Both the position numbers and the translations under genes were made by a program. 45,028 bases of DNA. Source: a virus. The stretch is from positions 1-45,028 of IMG/VR virus record IMGVR_UViG_3300042691_014397. The stretch is one strand, 5' to 3'. The notes beneath the pieces were generated by a model. That model saw only the letters and a list, made by a program, of their open reading frames with translations, searched no databases and had not been told where the DNA came from. Shown here in pieces: positions 6,793 to 15,524 of this stretch. Positions within the stretch are counted from its first letter, which is position 1. Every line of letters begins with the position of its first letter.

Positions 6793-9473
6793 TATTTTGT
6801 CTTTTTAGAATCGGTTAAAGTTTTTCTGTCCATCTTTGTTGAAGTACCATTGGACATATTTTCTTCTGGTGGTTCTGGAGCAAATGCTTCAAATACAGAA
6901 TTTAGATGTGCTAATTCTTCGTCAGAAAATGTAATATCTTCACTGACTTTTCTATTTGCTCTTTTTTCTGCATACTCACCGGCTTTATCAACATGTCTAT
7001 CTGATCTTTCATCAGACTTGCGTGCTTTATTATATCTTTCCTGTGAGGCTTCGCTATCAGCATGAAGTTTTCCTAAATGTGCTTTATGCTGAACTAAATT
7101 TTTATTTTTAGCTTTATAATCTCTTAATGTTTTAAAATATGTACCCTGTTTATCTTCTCTATTTTTTTCAGATGCTTTTAGTTCAGTTTTGGTTTTGTGC
7201 TTGGCCTTTGCTACACCAACGGCGTATTCACCAAACTTTTTATCAGAAATCTCATAGATATCGTAATTTTCTTCTAGATAGCTAATGATTTCGTTGATAT
7301 CATAACCTTCTTCTAAAGCTTCATTAATAAAAGATTCGATAACAATATCTTCTTTAACTCTTACTGGTTTTCCGCCGCTAGTAACTTCACCACTACCTTG
7401 AACAGAAGGATCTCTTGGATCTTTCATGCTTTTTGGTTTTACATTCTTTGGTTCTGATCTAGTTACAGTAACATCACCACCACCTTGTACTGATGGATCT
7501 TTAGGATCAATCATACCTTCTTTAACATTCTTTGAAACAACAGAACGACGATGCTTTAGATAAGAATCTGTTGAATTTACTTTACCATCATTATTAACAT
7601 CATCATCTTCTTTTCCAACAGGATCTAACTTCTTAGCAGCTTCAAACATATTTCCTGCTTTTATTTCCTGTAGTCTTAGGAATGAAGCGATTAATGGATT
7701 CTCAGTTCCTTCCTTAACCTTTTTCTTTCCGCCTGATTCTGTTCTACCAACAGATGAAACAGACCCAAATCCAAATTTTGATGTTGGACTTCCTACAACA
7801 TCACTTGATGATCCAGCGCCTGACATTGTTGATGGGACAGTTCTTGCTGGTGGGGTTGATGTAGTTGGTGTAGGAGTTGATGCTGGACCTGGTGCTGGAC
7901 CTTTATCAATAGTTGGAAGTTTTTCAACTTCTGGAGTAACTTTTTGTGCTGGTTTATCATATCCAGCAGATACTGGATCTTTCCATTGTGGTGCAGCGGC
8001 TTGTGGTTTCTGTAGATTTAATGAACCACCGGCACGAATCTTATTTGGATCTTTAATGCTTGGGTTTTGCTTCATGATATCAGATACAGAAAGACCTGAT
8101 CTTCTGCTAAGTGAAGATAAAGTATCTCCTCTTTGAATTAATGTACTTCCAGCAGCGCCGGGACGACTTGGTGGCATTGGAACTGCTTCATTTAGATCAT
8201 CATTGTGTTCTTCTGACATTTTTCTCTTTCCTTTTGACTTTCCGCCACTTTCTGTATCCCATGGCATTTTAATTTGAAAACTTGGTGCTTTTTCTGTTTC
8301 ACCACCGATGCTCTTTGGCATTCTCATTGGTGGTGCAGTTTCTGGTGATGTCATTGCTGGTAATGAAGTTGACTTCTTTGGTTCTTCAGCTTTTGGAGTA
8401 GATACTGTTGGTGCTGGAGTGGCTGCTTTTGGTGCACCAGTATCAACTTTTGTCTGTTTGCCCATAGAAACATACTTCTCAGCACCCTTTGCTGGTGCAA
8501 GATTTGTCTGATACTTCTTACCCTGATATTCAAACTGACCAGTAGCTTTTGCGCCTTTTTCAGATGCAGCTTTTCTTGCGGCGGCAAATGCCTGTTTAAA
8601 TGTTTGTTTAGTTTCTGGTGAAGCCTGTGTTTTTGGAACTTCTGTCGCTGGTGCTTCTGCACTTGGAGCTTCGGCTGAAGGTGCTTTTCCATCTTTTTTA
8701 GTATCAAGAGCTTTCATTACTTCTTTACCGACAACGTAGCCAACACCCCCTGCAACAGCGGTTTTTGCTAGTGGTTTAACAATAGAACCTTTTGGTGATG
8801 GTGGTGCTGAAGAGGGTGTAGCAACTCTTGAAGGAGGAATAATTGTTTGTCTTCCCTGACCAGTTGCTTTCTTCACAATCCAATCACCAAGTTGACCAAT
8901 TTTTTCACCGGCCTTTCCAATAACTTTTCCAGCAATGCCTTCATCAATATTTTCTTCGGACCAAATCTGTTCAGCTTGTTTTTCTCTACTGATATTCGCA
9001 TTTCTTTGAACTTCAGCAAGAGCTTCAGAAATACTTTTTTTCTTTTCAGACACTTTTTTCTTTCCTCCGCTTTCTTCGTCAGAAGTTTTAAATTGTTTGC
9101 TTTTGGCATAACTTGAATAATCAGGTGTTAAAGATTTAGTAACATCTGTATTTATTGGTTTTGGTGTTTCAGGTGTTTTTGGTGTTTCAGGCTCTTTTGG
9201 TGCCTCGGCTTTTGCTGGTTCATCGTCTTTCTCACCACGAGCAATATCAGCACCTACAGCGGTCCAACCAATAGGTCCTGGTACCATTGCTGCAGTAGAT
9301 AATGCAGCACCTGGGTAATCGCCTTTCTTTAATCTTTGATATGCTTGATAACCTTGATATACAGTTCCGGCTGGACCTAAAACTTTTAATGCTGTTCCCA
9401 AAAGTCCTTCATCAATTTCTGTCTCACCACTTTCAATTAATTTAACTCTTACTAAATCTTTATTTGTAATCAT
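6792..9473 (-). CDS. Large low-complexity virion-type protein with LysM domain, 893 aa
   Basis: Very Lys/Ala/Pro/Ser-rich. Residues about 20-80 form a Gly/Ala hydrophobic segment (LLGTALKVLGPAGTVYQGYQ). Residues about 285-325 carry a short module (AFAAARKAA...GQFEYQGKKYQTN) shared with the endolysin and the 284-residue protein. Residues about 440-487 are a LysM peptidoglycan-binding domain (GDTLSSLSRRSGLSVSDIMK). A DVNNDGKVNSTDSYLKHR stretch near residue 630 resembles a dockerin/EF-hand-like calcium loop. Repeated 'DPSVQG' and 'SGGKKK' linkers separate these parts. It lies in the virion operon, so a particle-borne wall-binding protein is plausible but unproven. Confidence 0.75.
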   Translation of the reverse strand: MITNKDLVRVKLIESGETEIDEGLLGTALKVLGPAGTVYQGYQAYQRLKKGDYPGAALSTAAMVPGPIGWTAVGADIARGEKDDEPAKAEAPKEPETPKTPETPKPINTDVTKSLTPDYSSYAKSKQFKTSDEESGGKKKVSEKKKSISEALAEVQRNANISREKQAEQIWSEENIDEGIAGKVIGKAGEKIGQLGDWIVKKATGQGRQTIIPPSRVATPSSAPPSPKGSIVKPLAKTAVAGGVGYVVGKEVMKALDTKKDGKAPSAEAPSAEAPATEVPKTQASPETKQTFKQAFAAARKAASEKGAKATGQFEYQGKKYQTNLAPAKGAEKYVSMGKQTKVDTGAPKAATPAPTVSTPKAEEPKKSTSLPAMTSPETAPPMRMPKSIGGETEKAPSFQIKMPWDTESGGKSKGKRKMSEEHNDDLNEAVPMPPSRPGAAGSTLIQRGDTLSSLSRRSGLSVSDIMKQNPSIKDPNKIRAGGSLNLQKPQAAAPQWKDPVSAGYDKPAQKVTPEVEKLPTIDKGPAPGPASTPTPTTSTPPARTVPSTMSGAGSSSDVVGSPTSKFGFGSVSSVGRTESGGKKKVKEGTENPLIASFLRLQEIKAGNMFEAAKKLDPVGKEDDDVNNDGKVNSTDSYLKHRRSVVSKNVKEGMIDPKDPSVQGGGDVTVTRSEPKNVKPKSMKDPRDPSVQGSGEVTSGGKPVRVKEDIVIESFINEALEEGYDINEIISYLEENYDIYEISDKKFGEYAVGVAKAKHKTKTELKASEKNREDKQGTYFKTLRDYKAKNKNLVQHKAHLGKLHADSEASQERYNKARKSDERSDRHVDKAGEYAEKRANRKVSEDITFSDEELAHLNSVFEAFAPEPPEENMSNGTSTKMDRKTLTDSKKTK

Positions 9474-10827
9474 TTGGAACTTTCCCGCTATCTACGTAAG
9501 TATTAAGATCGACTCTGTTTAAATTTGGATTGACAATGACATTAGGATATACTCTTGTCTTTCCATCTTCACGATATTCTTTTGCTTCTTTTTTAGCATC
9601 TTTATGAACTTTTTTAATCAAAGATGAAATCTTTCTTGCTTCATCAATTATCTTATGTTTGATTTCAGCATTACGTGCTGTCTTTGATCTAATTGATTTT
9701 GGATCAGCATCTTTTCTACCAACATATTCAATAGACTTACGATCATCATCTGATCTTGGCATATTCTCTATTTTCTTTCTATCTTCACTGGCGTCTTCGT
9801 GCATTCTTCTATGTTTTGCCTTGTGTGTAATAGTTGGTGGTCTATGTCTATGTTCGATATCAATATAATCGATGTCAGGATATTTTGTTGCTTTTGCTGT
9901 TGGTACTGGAACAGCAGCAGGAACAGCTTTTGGTGTTTCACCAGGAACAGGTGGTGGAGGTGGCACTGGTGTACCAGCTTTAGGAGCAACAACAGGAACA
10001 GCTTTTACATCTGGTGCTGTTTTTGCAGCAATAACTGCAGCAGGAACACCAAGAGCAGTTGCAACTTTTGTAACCATGTCTTGTTTTGGTTCTGTAGTTG
10101 TAACTGGTGTAACGGTTGGAACCTTTGCGTCTGTCTTTGTTGCTGTTGCAGTTGTTACAGGAACTTCTGTCTTTGTAGCTGTTTGTGTAGCAGTTGGAAC
10201 TTCAGTTTTTACTTCTGGTTTTGCAACTACTTTTGTTTCTGGTTTAACAATAGCTGGAAGTTGTGTTTTAACTTTTTTCTCTATCTTTTTAACTAAAGAT
10301 GGTAACTGTTCTTTACCAACAACTACTAACTGACCAAGAGATGTTGGTTGTTTTAGTTCGACACCAGCAATTTTCATTGCGTCTTTTACAATACTTTCTT
10401 TACCTTCAGCAATTTTTCCATGAATAGAAGGTGATCTAGTTACCTTTGCTATATTTCTGGCGTTAGATGCTCTTTCAGATTGTTCGTTATGACCTGGTTT
10501 TATAACTGGTGTAACAGTCTGGCGTGTAGTAAACTGGGGACCTTGAAACTTGCTTGTTCCAACAGCACCTATTTCGTCTAATTCTTTCTTCTTCTTTCCA
10601 CTTTCGGCATGTAACTTTTCTACACCAGTAGAACCACTACCCATGTATTCCATACCTTCTGTAGCCATTTTATCAAAACTAGCCACTTTGCTCATAGAAG
10701 CATCCATGTCTTCTCTTTTATGTTCTCTTTGAACTTTTCTAATTGTGTTCTCCAAAGAACTTTTCTTCTCGTCACAGCAGCATTTGCCTTCGTGAACTAG
10801 TCTGATTATATGTTCTAAAGATTTCAT
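9460..10827 (-). CDS. Low-complexity Ala/Pro/Thr/Val-rich protein, 455 aa
   Basis: The N-terminus MKSLEHIIRLVHEGKCCCDE has an unusual Cys-Cys-Cys and an amphipathic helix. Residues about 165-330 are repeats of the PEVKTEVPTATQT / TATKTEVPVTT kind ending in a proline-rich hinge (GTPVPPPPPVPGE). The C-terminal third is highly basic and ends DLNTYVDSGKVPNDYK. The start was chosen at an ATG with AAGG eight bases upstream; a longer reading would overlap dps. It probably belongs to the virion because of its position and the MKxL/F..I N-terminus shared with neighbours. No enzymatic motif. Confidence 0.7.
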   Translation of the reverse strand: MKSLEHIIRLVHEGKCCCDEKKSSLENTIRKVQREHKREDMDASMSKVASFDKMATEGMEYMGSGSTGVEKLHAESGKKKKELDEIGAVGTSKFQGPQFTTRQTVTPVIKPGHNEQSERASNARNIAKVTRSPSIHGKIAEGKESIVKDAMKIAGVELKQPTSLGQLVVVGKEQLPSLVKKIEKKVKTQLPAIVKPETKVVAKPEVKTEVPTATQTATKTEVPVTTATATKTDAKVPTVTPVTTTEPKQDMVTKVATALGVPAAVIAAKTAPDVKAVPVVAPKAGTPVPPPPPVPGETPKAVPAAVPVPTAKATKYPDIDYIDIEHRHRPPTITHKAKHRRMHEDASEDRKKIENMPRSDDDRKSIEYVGRKDADPKSIRSKTARNAEIKHKIIDEARKISSLIKKVHKDAKKEAKEYREDGKTRVYPNVIVNPNLNRVDLNTYVDSGKVPNDYK

Positions 10828-10829
10828 TT

Positions 10830-11267
10830 TTATGCCTTTTTGAAAGAACGTAACATCCAACCATGCTTCTCGTGGGCGGTGATACGATCCTGAATGTAAT
10901 TACTTATTCCATGTTTCATATTCTTTTCAGCCAACATATATGCTTTATGTAGAGACTCAAGAACCTTTTGATTGTCATCAGCCATGTTTGATAACATCTT
11001 TTCAACAGCAGGAATTTTTAACTCGTCTTCTATAGTTGTAAGTTCTTTGAAACGTGTGAATGATCCAGGTGAGAAGGCATCAAGAGTTCTAATGCCTTCT
11101 GCAATTCCATCAACACCTTCTTGAACTTCGGAATATAATTTACCAAAAAACTTATGATGTTCAGCAAAACTAATACCAGTAACATTCCAGTGATAGTTCT
11201 GTGCCTTCAATGAGAAGGCATAAGAATCGGCTAATGCTACTTTCAATGCTTCAATTAATTCGTTCAT
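10830..11267 (-). CDS. dps: Dps-like ferritin, 145 aa
   Basis: DNA-protection-during-starvation family, a four-helix ferritin that oxidises and stores iron in a dodecamer and can bind DNA. The ferroxidase ligands have the same spacing as in E. coli Dps: H26 and H38 on one side (NYHWNVTG...HHKFF), D53 and E57 on the other (GVDGIAEGIR). The C-terminal HEKHGWMLRSF helix is also typical. Full length, no truncation. It sits inside the virion-type block rather than with metabolic genes, so it could be packaged or made late. A Bfd-like [2Fe-2S] protein lies 4 kb upstream in the reading direction. Dps genes are known in T4-like cyanophages. Confidence 0.92.
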   Translation of the reverse strand: MNELIEALKVALADSYAFSLKAQNYHWNVTGISFAEHHKFFGKLYSEVQEGVDGIAEGIRTLDAFSPGSFTRFKELTTIEDELKIPAVEKMLSNMADDNQKVLESLHKAYMLAEKNMKHGISNYIQDRITAHEKHGWMLRSFKKA

Positions 11268-11269
11268 TT

Positions 11270-12124
11270 TTATTTTTTCTTTCCACCTGATTCCATATCA
11301 GTTACGCTTGTTGGTTTTGGTGCCTTGGCATATGGTTCACCACGAACATTTGTCTGGAATTCTTTACCACCATATGAGAACTTTCCACCGGCACCACCTT
11401 TTTCTGTTCTGGCAGCTTGGAATGCTTGACCACGTGAGAAATAATCTGGTCTTGATGGAGGAGTTGGAGCATCAACCTTTGGTGCTGCTACCTTTGGTGA
11501 TTCATATTTCTGTGGTGCCAATGCTGTTTTTTCATAATCAGATACTGATCTTCCAGAAGCCTTATAAGGATTATAAGACTTTAATGTTTCTTGTCTTTTC
11601 TTTTCATTTTCACCAGCACCGGCAGGAGTTGGTGACATAACTGCCATAGCAGCAGTAGCGGCTGGACCACCAGCAATTCTAGCAACAGTGCCTAGACCTT
11701 TAGCGACTGTTGGTGCTGCTTTTGTTACGAGTGTTGCGGCATCTCTACCAGCAGTTGTCATACCTTTTACAACTGGGCTGGTTTGTTTTGATGCAGCCAT
11801 TCCTTTACCAACATTAACACCACCCTGAGAATATGATGTTGATACTTTTGTTGGTGATGCTCTCATTGAACCACCTTGACCTGTAGAATATGTTGGTGCT
11901 CTTGGTGGTGCTGCTCTTTGAAGTTTAAGCTGACCAGACATAGACCCACCCTGTCCGACCATTCTACCGCCTGCTCTACCAGACATTTCTGTTGGTCTTG
12001 GTGCTTGTCTCTTTACACCGGGAACCTGTTGACCTACAACAGCAGGAGGTTGAATTGCCGGTGGCATTGCCATAGCAACTTCTTTAATAATTCTTTTGAT
12101 TGTTTCTAGATTTTCTGGTTTCAT
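11270..12124 (-). CDS. Ala/Pro/Gly-rich virion-type protein with shared AF..AR module, 284 aa
   Basis: Begins MKPENLETIKRIIKEVAMAM, then low-complexity Pro/Gly/Ala/Lys sequence with recurrent 'QGGSM' blocks. A weakly hydrophobic Ala-rich segment lies around residue 150-175. The C-terminus (about 228-260) contains GQAFQAARTEKGGAGGKFSY and then GGKEFQTN, the same module found in the 893-residue protein and at the N-terminus of the endolysin. The ATG lies one base beyond the TAA of the upstream gene, with GGAAC upstream. Structural or packaged role inferred from location only. Confidence 0.7.
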   Translation of the reverse strand: MKPENLETIKRIIKEVAMAMPPAIQPPAVVGQQVPGVKRQAPRPTEMSGRAGGRMVGQGGSMSGQLKLQRAAPPRAPTYSTGQGGSMRASPTKVSTSYSQGGVNVGKGMAASKQTSPVVKGMTTAGRDAATLVTKAAPTVAKGLGTVARIAGGPAATAAMAVMSPTPAGAGENEKKRQETLKSYNPYKASGRSVSDYEKTALAPQKYESPKVAAPKVDAPTPPSRPDYFSRGQAFQAARTEKGGAGGKFSYGGKEFQTNVRGEPYAKAPKPTSVTDMESGGKKK

Positions 12125-12125
12125 A

Positions 12126-13412
12126 TTAGCAGTTCCATGCTCGTAGTGATTTGTTGATTCTTGAATTTGGATCATTAGCAGTCTTGGCTGAAGTTAATTT
12201 AGCCTTCATACCTTTCATTCTTGAGCAGAATGATTTACGGCGTTTCCATGACTTACTTCCCTTCTTTAATTTAGAAGGTTCTGTTGTGACGGCTGTTTTA
12301 AGTTTTGAACCAGGATTTTCTCTACGATAAGATTCAACACCCTTTTGGTTCAATCCACCTGTCTCACGCTTGCCTTCTTTTCTCTGCCAAGCGGGAGACT
12401 TTGCTTCTTCAATATATTCACGGACAATTTCTTTTACGATCTGTCCTGGAGTTCTTTCTCTATAATTTTTTACCAATTCATCTGTTCCTATAAATCTGTT
12501 AGCTGATTTGTTGGGGTCTTTTGAAGGTTTTTCGTAGTTAATTTCTTGTATTGGTGACTTTTCGAGTCTGTCCAATTTTTCGTAATAATCTGGACGTTCT
12601 GACAAGTGATCTCTTGCAATTTGTGCAGCGTCTCTAGAATTTTTTGTATGTTCTCTTTCAACTTTAACGCCTTTCTTCAACGCCTTTTCTATTTCAGAAA
12701 CAGGTCTACTATGTTTTTGTGCAATTTTTTCTAATGAAGGAGTAGGAACATCTAGTTCTTCATTGGTAGTTGTTTTCCAACCACCGCCCTTTGACTTATA
12801 CCACTTAGCAGCCCAACCATTTGCATATGCGGAAGGATAAACATCAAACTTTGATCTGGCCATTGACTTGGCTCTTGCCCAAAGTGATGGATTGGTTGGA
12901 ACGTTCTTTTCTGTTAAAATTTCTTCGTTTGTTTTTACGAATACAGGCTTTTCGCCTTTGCCCGGTCTATCAGCAACTGGGTCTTCTCTTCTTTTTCTTC
13001 TTGCGGCTTTTGCTCTATCCTCTTTACTCATGGCTCTTGCTGATGCAAGAGGACGGCATTTTGGCTTACCTTCACCGGGGTCTCTGGCACATTGTCCTTT
13101 AATGTTGCCTTTTGTATCAAAACGGACCCATTTTTCTTTGAACCATTTACGAAGGTCTTCGGTTAATAAATCTTCATCTAATTGTGCTGCAAATCCACCA
13201 GAAATGAAGGAATTTACTCTATCAAATGCAAAAGACTCTGGTGTACCACCAAAGGATTCGTTCCAAATACGATAGCCTCTGGCATATACTTCTTCAAGTA
13301 TATCCACAGAAATGCCTGAATTTGATGATTTTTTATATAGAGATAGCTTGGCTTTGTCAGATAGGTCTACGGCAGATGTATCTAGCCCATTAAAATTATT
13401 AAATGTTTTCAT
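12126..13412 (-). CDS. Multi-domain phage protein joining several small conserved phage domains, 428 aa
   Basis: At least five recognisable pieces follow one another. Residues 33-75: 'SVDILEEVYARGYRIWNES', a pattern seen in T4-like phage proteins. Residues 88-155: KEKWVRFDTKGNIKGQCARD plus KPKCRP...DRAKAARRKR. Residues 176-213: SKFDVYPSAYANGWAAKWYK, DUF5872-like. Residues 224-283: KKGVKVEREHTKNSRDAA followed by IARDHLSERPDYYEKL, DUF5661-like. Residues 338-428: AWQRKEGKRETGGLNQKG to the RRKSFCSRMKGMK...RAWNC end, DUF6321-like. Family names are from memory. All are functionally obscure, but several recur together in phage genomes. An ACTAAATA late-type element lies about 65 bases upstream of the ATG. 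Confidence 0.8.
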   Translation of the reverse strand: MKTFNNFNGLDTSAVDLSDKAKLSLYKKSSNSGISVDILEEVYARGYRIWNESFGGTPESFAFDRVNSFISGGFAAQLDEDLLTEDLRKWFKEKWVRFDTKGNIKGQCARDPGEGKPKCRPLASARAMSKEDRAKAARRKRREDPVADRPGKGEKPVFVKTNEEILTEKNVPTNPSLWARAKSMARSKFDVYPSAYANGWAAKWYKSKGGGWKTTTNEELDVPTPSLEKIAQKHSRPVSEIEKALKKGVKVEREHTKNSRDAAQIARDHLSERPDYYEKLDRLEKSPIQEINYEKPSKDPNKSANRFIGTDELVKNYRERTPGQIVKEIVREYIEEAKSPAWQRKEGKRETGGLNQKGVESYRRENPGSKLKTAVTTEPSKLKKGSKSWKRRKSFCSRMKGMKAKLTSAKTANDPNSRINKSLRAWNC

Positions 13413-13476
13413 ATGGAGTTCCCCTTGGGTTTTCCTTATTTTGTGAGTCTGCCGTAGCCTTATCACACTGACTTCT

Positions 13477-13484
13477 TATTTAGT
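13477..13484 (-). promoter_or_regulatory. T4-late-like promoter element ACTAAATA
   Basis: Located between the 439-residue virion gene and the multi-domain gene, in the minus orientation. It matches the (T/A)(A/C)TAAATA element found before other virion, lysis and AMG genes in this window. Confidence 0.45.
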
Positions 13485-14804
13485 TTATGTGATTTCTTGC
13501 CAAGTAATTGATCCGGCAACATTACAGGTGGCAGTTCCAGAAGTAACAGCTAATGTGAAAGTCTGTTGAGTGTTAGCAAAAGTATCTCTCTCTAACTGAT
13601 ATTTAAATAACCCATCACCAAGAGATATTGACCCACCAGACTGAACGGTTGATGTTAGATAACCAGAATCAATTTCAGTTCCACCAGACATAGTAGCTGT
13701 AGCATTTGTATTCCATTGAACAGCAGAATCGGAAGCGGTATTAGCCCAAACTGCACCAGCTATAGTGGCTCCGGTTACAATTTTCCATCTATAGTTTGCT
13801 TGGTTTAATGGAAGAACACCAATCTGTTTTGGAATAGCAATTGCATCCATTCTATCTGGATGTAGTTTTATTGATACAACTGGATAGTATGTACCGGCAG
13901 AGGACAAAGCAATTGTATTAGATCCTATTGGATCTTGACCAATTGTTAATTGTCTACCAAAAGGTTCAATACCACCTTCAGAAATAACAGTAGCACAAAT
14001 TTGTTTATAAGTGCTTGATGAAGCTGTTGTTCCAATATTTTCGACTTCCATTCTCATTGGCAAACATGCTGTTTGCATATATGCACCTTTTGGTGCAGCA
14101 TCTTCATTAGCATGATGGAAAGAATGACAGTGAATAAATTCACCATTAATAACGAATCCCATTCTTCCAGTACCAACACCCAACCATTCAATATCAAGAA
14201 AGAAAATTTGTGGATCATCAAGGTTTAAAGTAAGTAATGATGGACCTGTACCGTCTAGTTTATCAATATTCCAATTCGACTGATCAACTCTAGTATCTAC
14301 AACTGAGCCTGAAACTTTTGATCTTTTAACGAAACAGACATTACTAGTAGTAGCATCTGAACGCTCAATGAAAAACCCATTATCAGTACTAAAATAACCA
14401 ACACGTTGTCTTAAATTTGTCTTATGTGGGTTCATAACAAAAGTTGTTAAAATTTGAATAGATTTACCAGGCTGATAGGCAAACACACGCTTTGATTCAC
14501 GGTAAACCTTTGCACCAGATGCAGTTGTTAAAGTACAATCAATTGATGAAGTATTAGAATTAAAAGCATAAGTTCCACCAGCAGTATTGGAGGTGTTTAC
14601 TTTACCATTGTCTTGATATCTATGAAAAGAATCAAAAAGAGTATAAGGCAAACCAACTCTGGCTCTACCAAAAGCATCTACCGCCATACCAGAGGGATTA
14701 GCAGGACCAACTAAATTTCCATATTGATCTGCAAGCATAACAACTTCAAATATTGTTTTGCCATCTTTTAAATATGAATGTGTATCTTTACGAAATTGTG
14801 CCAT
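13485..14804 (-). CDS. Virion structural protein, 439 aa
   Basis: Starts MAQFRKDTHSYLKDGKTIFE, with AFGRARVGLPYTLFDSFHRY soon after and a long beta-rich body. A segment FFLDIEWLGVGTGRMGFVIN and a HCHSFHHANE cluster lie mid-protein. These are features of a structural protein widespread in T4-like phages of aquatic bacteria (RvS.PytlFDs.hrY; lDIEWLGvGrvr.GFvidg). Recognised from memory; often placed with tail or fibre proteins but not assigned firmly. Together with the next gene it appears to be driven by the TATAAATA element at 15169. Confidence 0.8.
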   Translation of the reverse strand: MAQFRKDTHSYLKDGKTIFEVVMLADQYGNLVGPANPSGMAVDAFGRARVGLPYTLFDSFHRYQDNGKVNTSNTAGGTYAFNSNTSSIDCTLTTASGAKVYRESKRVFAYQPGKSIQILTTFVMNPHKTNLRQRVGYFSTDNGFFIERSDATTSNVCFVKRSKVSGSVVDTRVDQSNWNIDKLDGTGPSLLTLNLDDPQIFFLDIEWLGVGTGRMGFVINGEFIHCHSFHHANEDAAPKGAYMQTACLPMRMEVENIGTTASSSTYKQICATVISEGGIEPFGRQLTIGQDPIGSNTIALSSAGTYYPVVSIKLHPDRMDAIAIPKQIGVLPLNQANYRWKIVTGATIAGAVWANTASDSAVQWNTNATATMSGGTEIDSGYLTSTVQSGGSISLGDGLFKYQLERDTFANTQQTFTLAVTSGTATCNVAGSITWQEIT

Positions 14805-14810
14805 AATTCA

Positions 14811-15140
14811 TTAACCTTTGGTTACATTATTGTTTTTATTTCTGTTTCTAATCTTATCTCTCAAAAGAGGGTCAGCGTTTTCATCGTCCTCATGATATTC
14901 TATAGACTTATCTCTTGTATTTAACTTATATTCTTTAAATCCAACCAAATTCTGTTGTGTTTGTCTCATCATTTTAATTATGGCACCATTTTGTTTATCT
15001 TTAGCTAATTGATTAGTTGTTACATATTGCTGTAACGGATCAATTTGAACTGCAGGATTGCCAGAAACGTCACCCATACCACGAACACCATCACCGGCAG
15101 ACTGTGTTTCTTCTTTGATGAATTCTTTAAATGAAAGCAT
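14811..15140 (-). CDS. Small virion-type protein, 109 aa
   Basis: The N-terminus MLSFKEFIKEETQSAGDGVR is of the 'MksFkeFl.E' kind that begins many capsid/core-associated proteins of T4-like phages. GMGDVSGNPAVQIDPLQQYV follows, and the C-terminus is basic and Asn-rich. Recurrent in T4-like aquatic phages next to the structural protein encoded downstream. It is the first gene after a terminator and a perfect T4-type late element, so it heads a late operon. Exact role unknown. Confidence 0.7.
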   Translation of the reverse strand: MLSFKEFIKEETQSAGDGVRGMGDVSGNPAVQIDPLQQYVTTNQLAKDKQNGAIIKMMRQTQQNLVGFKEYKLNTRDKSIEYHEDDENADPLLRDKIRNRNKNNNVTKG

Positions 15141-15168
15141 TATTACACCTATTTTTAGTTATCTGGTG

Positions 15169-15176
15169 TATTTATA
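15169..15176 (-). promoter_or_regulatory. T4-type late promoter TATAAATA
   Basis: Perfect match to the T4 late -10 element in the minus orientation, immediately downstream of a strong terminator and about 30 bases before the ATG of the 109-residue virion gene. In T4 such elements are read by gp55-directed RNA polymerase; no gp55 gene is visible in this window. Confidence 0.75.
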
Positions 15177-15205
15177 AAAAAAAGAGGGTAGGCGAAAGCC
15201 TACCC
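15177..15205 (-). terminator. Rho-independent terminator with GGGTAGGC stem
   Basis: On the minus strand GGGTAGGC-TTTC-GCCTACCC forms an 8-bp GC-rich stem with a four-base loop, followed by TCTTTTTTTT. It ends the transcript passing through the structured region at 15.2-15.3 kb and isolates the late operon starting with TATAAATA next to it. Confidence 0.85.
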
Positions 15206-15326
15206 CCGAACTCTGTCTGACAAAAATATGGTCAGGCGGAACCCCACCGTTTGCTCCTGACTATTCCGTGGCCCTTTCTTGTTTAGGCTCGTGCCGCTGA
15301 CGCTATGCGTCCTACATATTTTCGCT
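15177..15326 (-). ncRNA. Putative structured RNA, about 150 nt
   Basis: No credible ORF, distinctly GC-richer than its surroundings and full of self-complementarity. In RNA order there is GACGC-ATA-GCGTC (15311-15299), then GGC-ACGA-GCC (15295-15286). Next comes GTCAGG...CCTGAC enclosing CGG/CCG (15261-15231), and finally the terminator hairpin. The middle CTGAC can alternatively pair with a GTCAG at 15221-15217, and CGGAA/TTCCG pairs across the GTCAGG stem, so switching or a pseudoknot is possible. An ACTAAATA element at 15332 would start transcription at about 15326. The 5' end is therefore inferred. Not tRNA-like; no known RNA family recognised. Confidence 0.5.
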
Positions 15327-15524
15327 ATTCTTATTTAGTAAAGATTTAGGCCCATTGAATAAAAAATTTGGAGAAAAACCATCAAAACCACCACCTAAAT
15401 TCAAATGTTTCATAATTTTTTTGGCCTCACTGGCAAAATGATGGGTATAAACTACGTGTCCTGTCTTCTTTTCAACAACATCAAAAAGTCCATTATTTGC
15501 AACAATCTTGTAATTAACGGCCAT
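15312..15524 (-). CDS. Hypothetical protein, 70 aa
   Basis: Starts MAVNYKIVANNGLFDVVEKK. It has a small beta-type N-terminal half ('V...GLFDVVEKKTGHVVYTHHFASEAKKIMKHLN'-like layout) and a Gly/Phe/Asn-rich tail. The layout resembles short phage proteins with a 'yeVvek.tg.vV...f..EAkk' pattern of unknown function. AAGGAG precedes the ATG, and the start overlaps the Bfd-like gene by 11 bases. Its last codons contain the ACTAAATA element proposed for the structured RNA. Confidence 0.6.
   Translation of the reverse strand: MAVNYKIVANNGLFDVVEKKTGHVVYTHHFASEAKKIMKHLNLGGGFDGFSPNFLFNGPKSLLNKNSENM
15332..15339 (-). promoter_or_regulatory. Possible late-type element ACTAAATA before the structured RNA
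   Basis: Matches the late-type element of this phage in the minus orientation. It overlaps the last codons of the 70-residue gene and is placed so that a transcript would begin just upstream of the first hairpin of the structured RNA. Confidence 0.35.

Noticed and set aside
9799-10333. Long plus-strand ORFs opposite the Ala/Pro/Thr-rich protein
   Set aside because: They arise from low-complexity codons of the minus-strand gene and show Cys/Trp-rich or Ala/Gly-rich unnatural composition with no ribosome site.
15177-15326. tRNA or tmRNA gene
   Set aside because: No cloverleaf, no T-loop GTTCGAATC-like sequence and no tag-peptide frame were seen.
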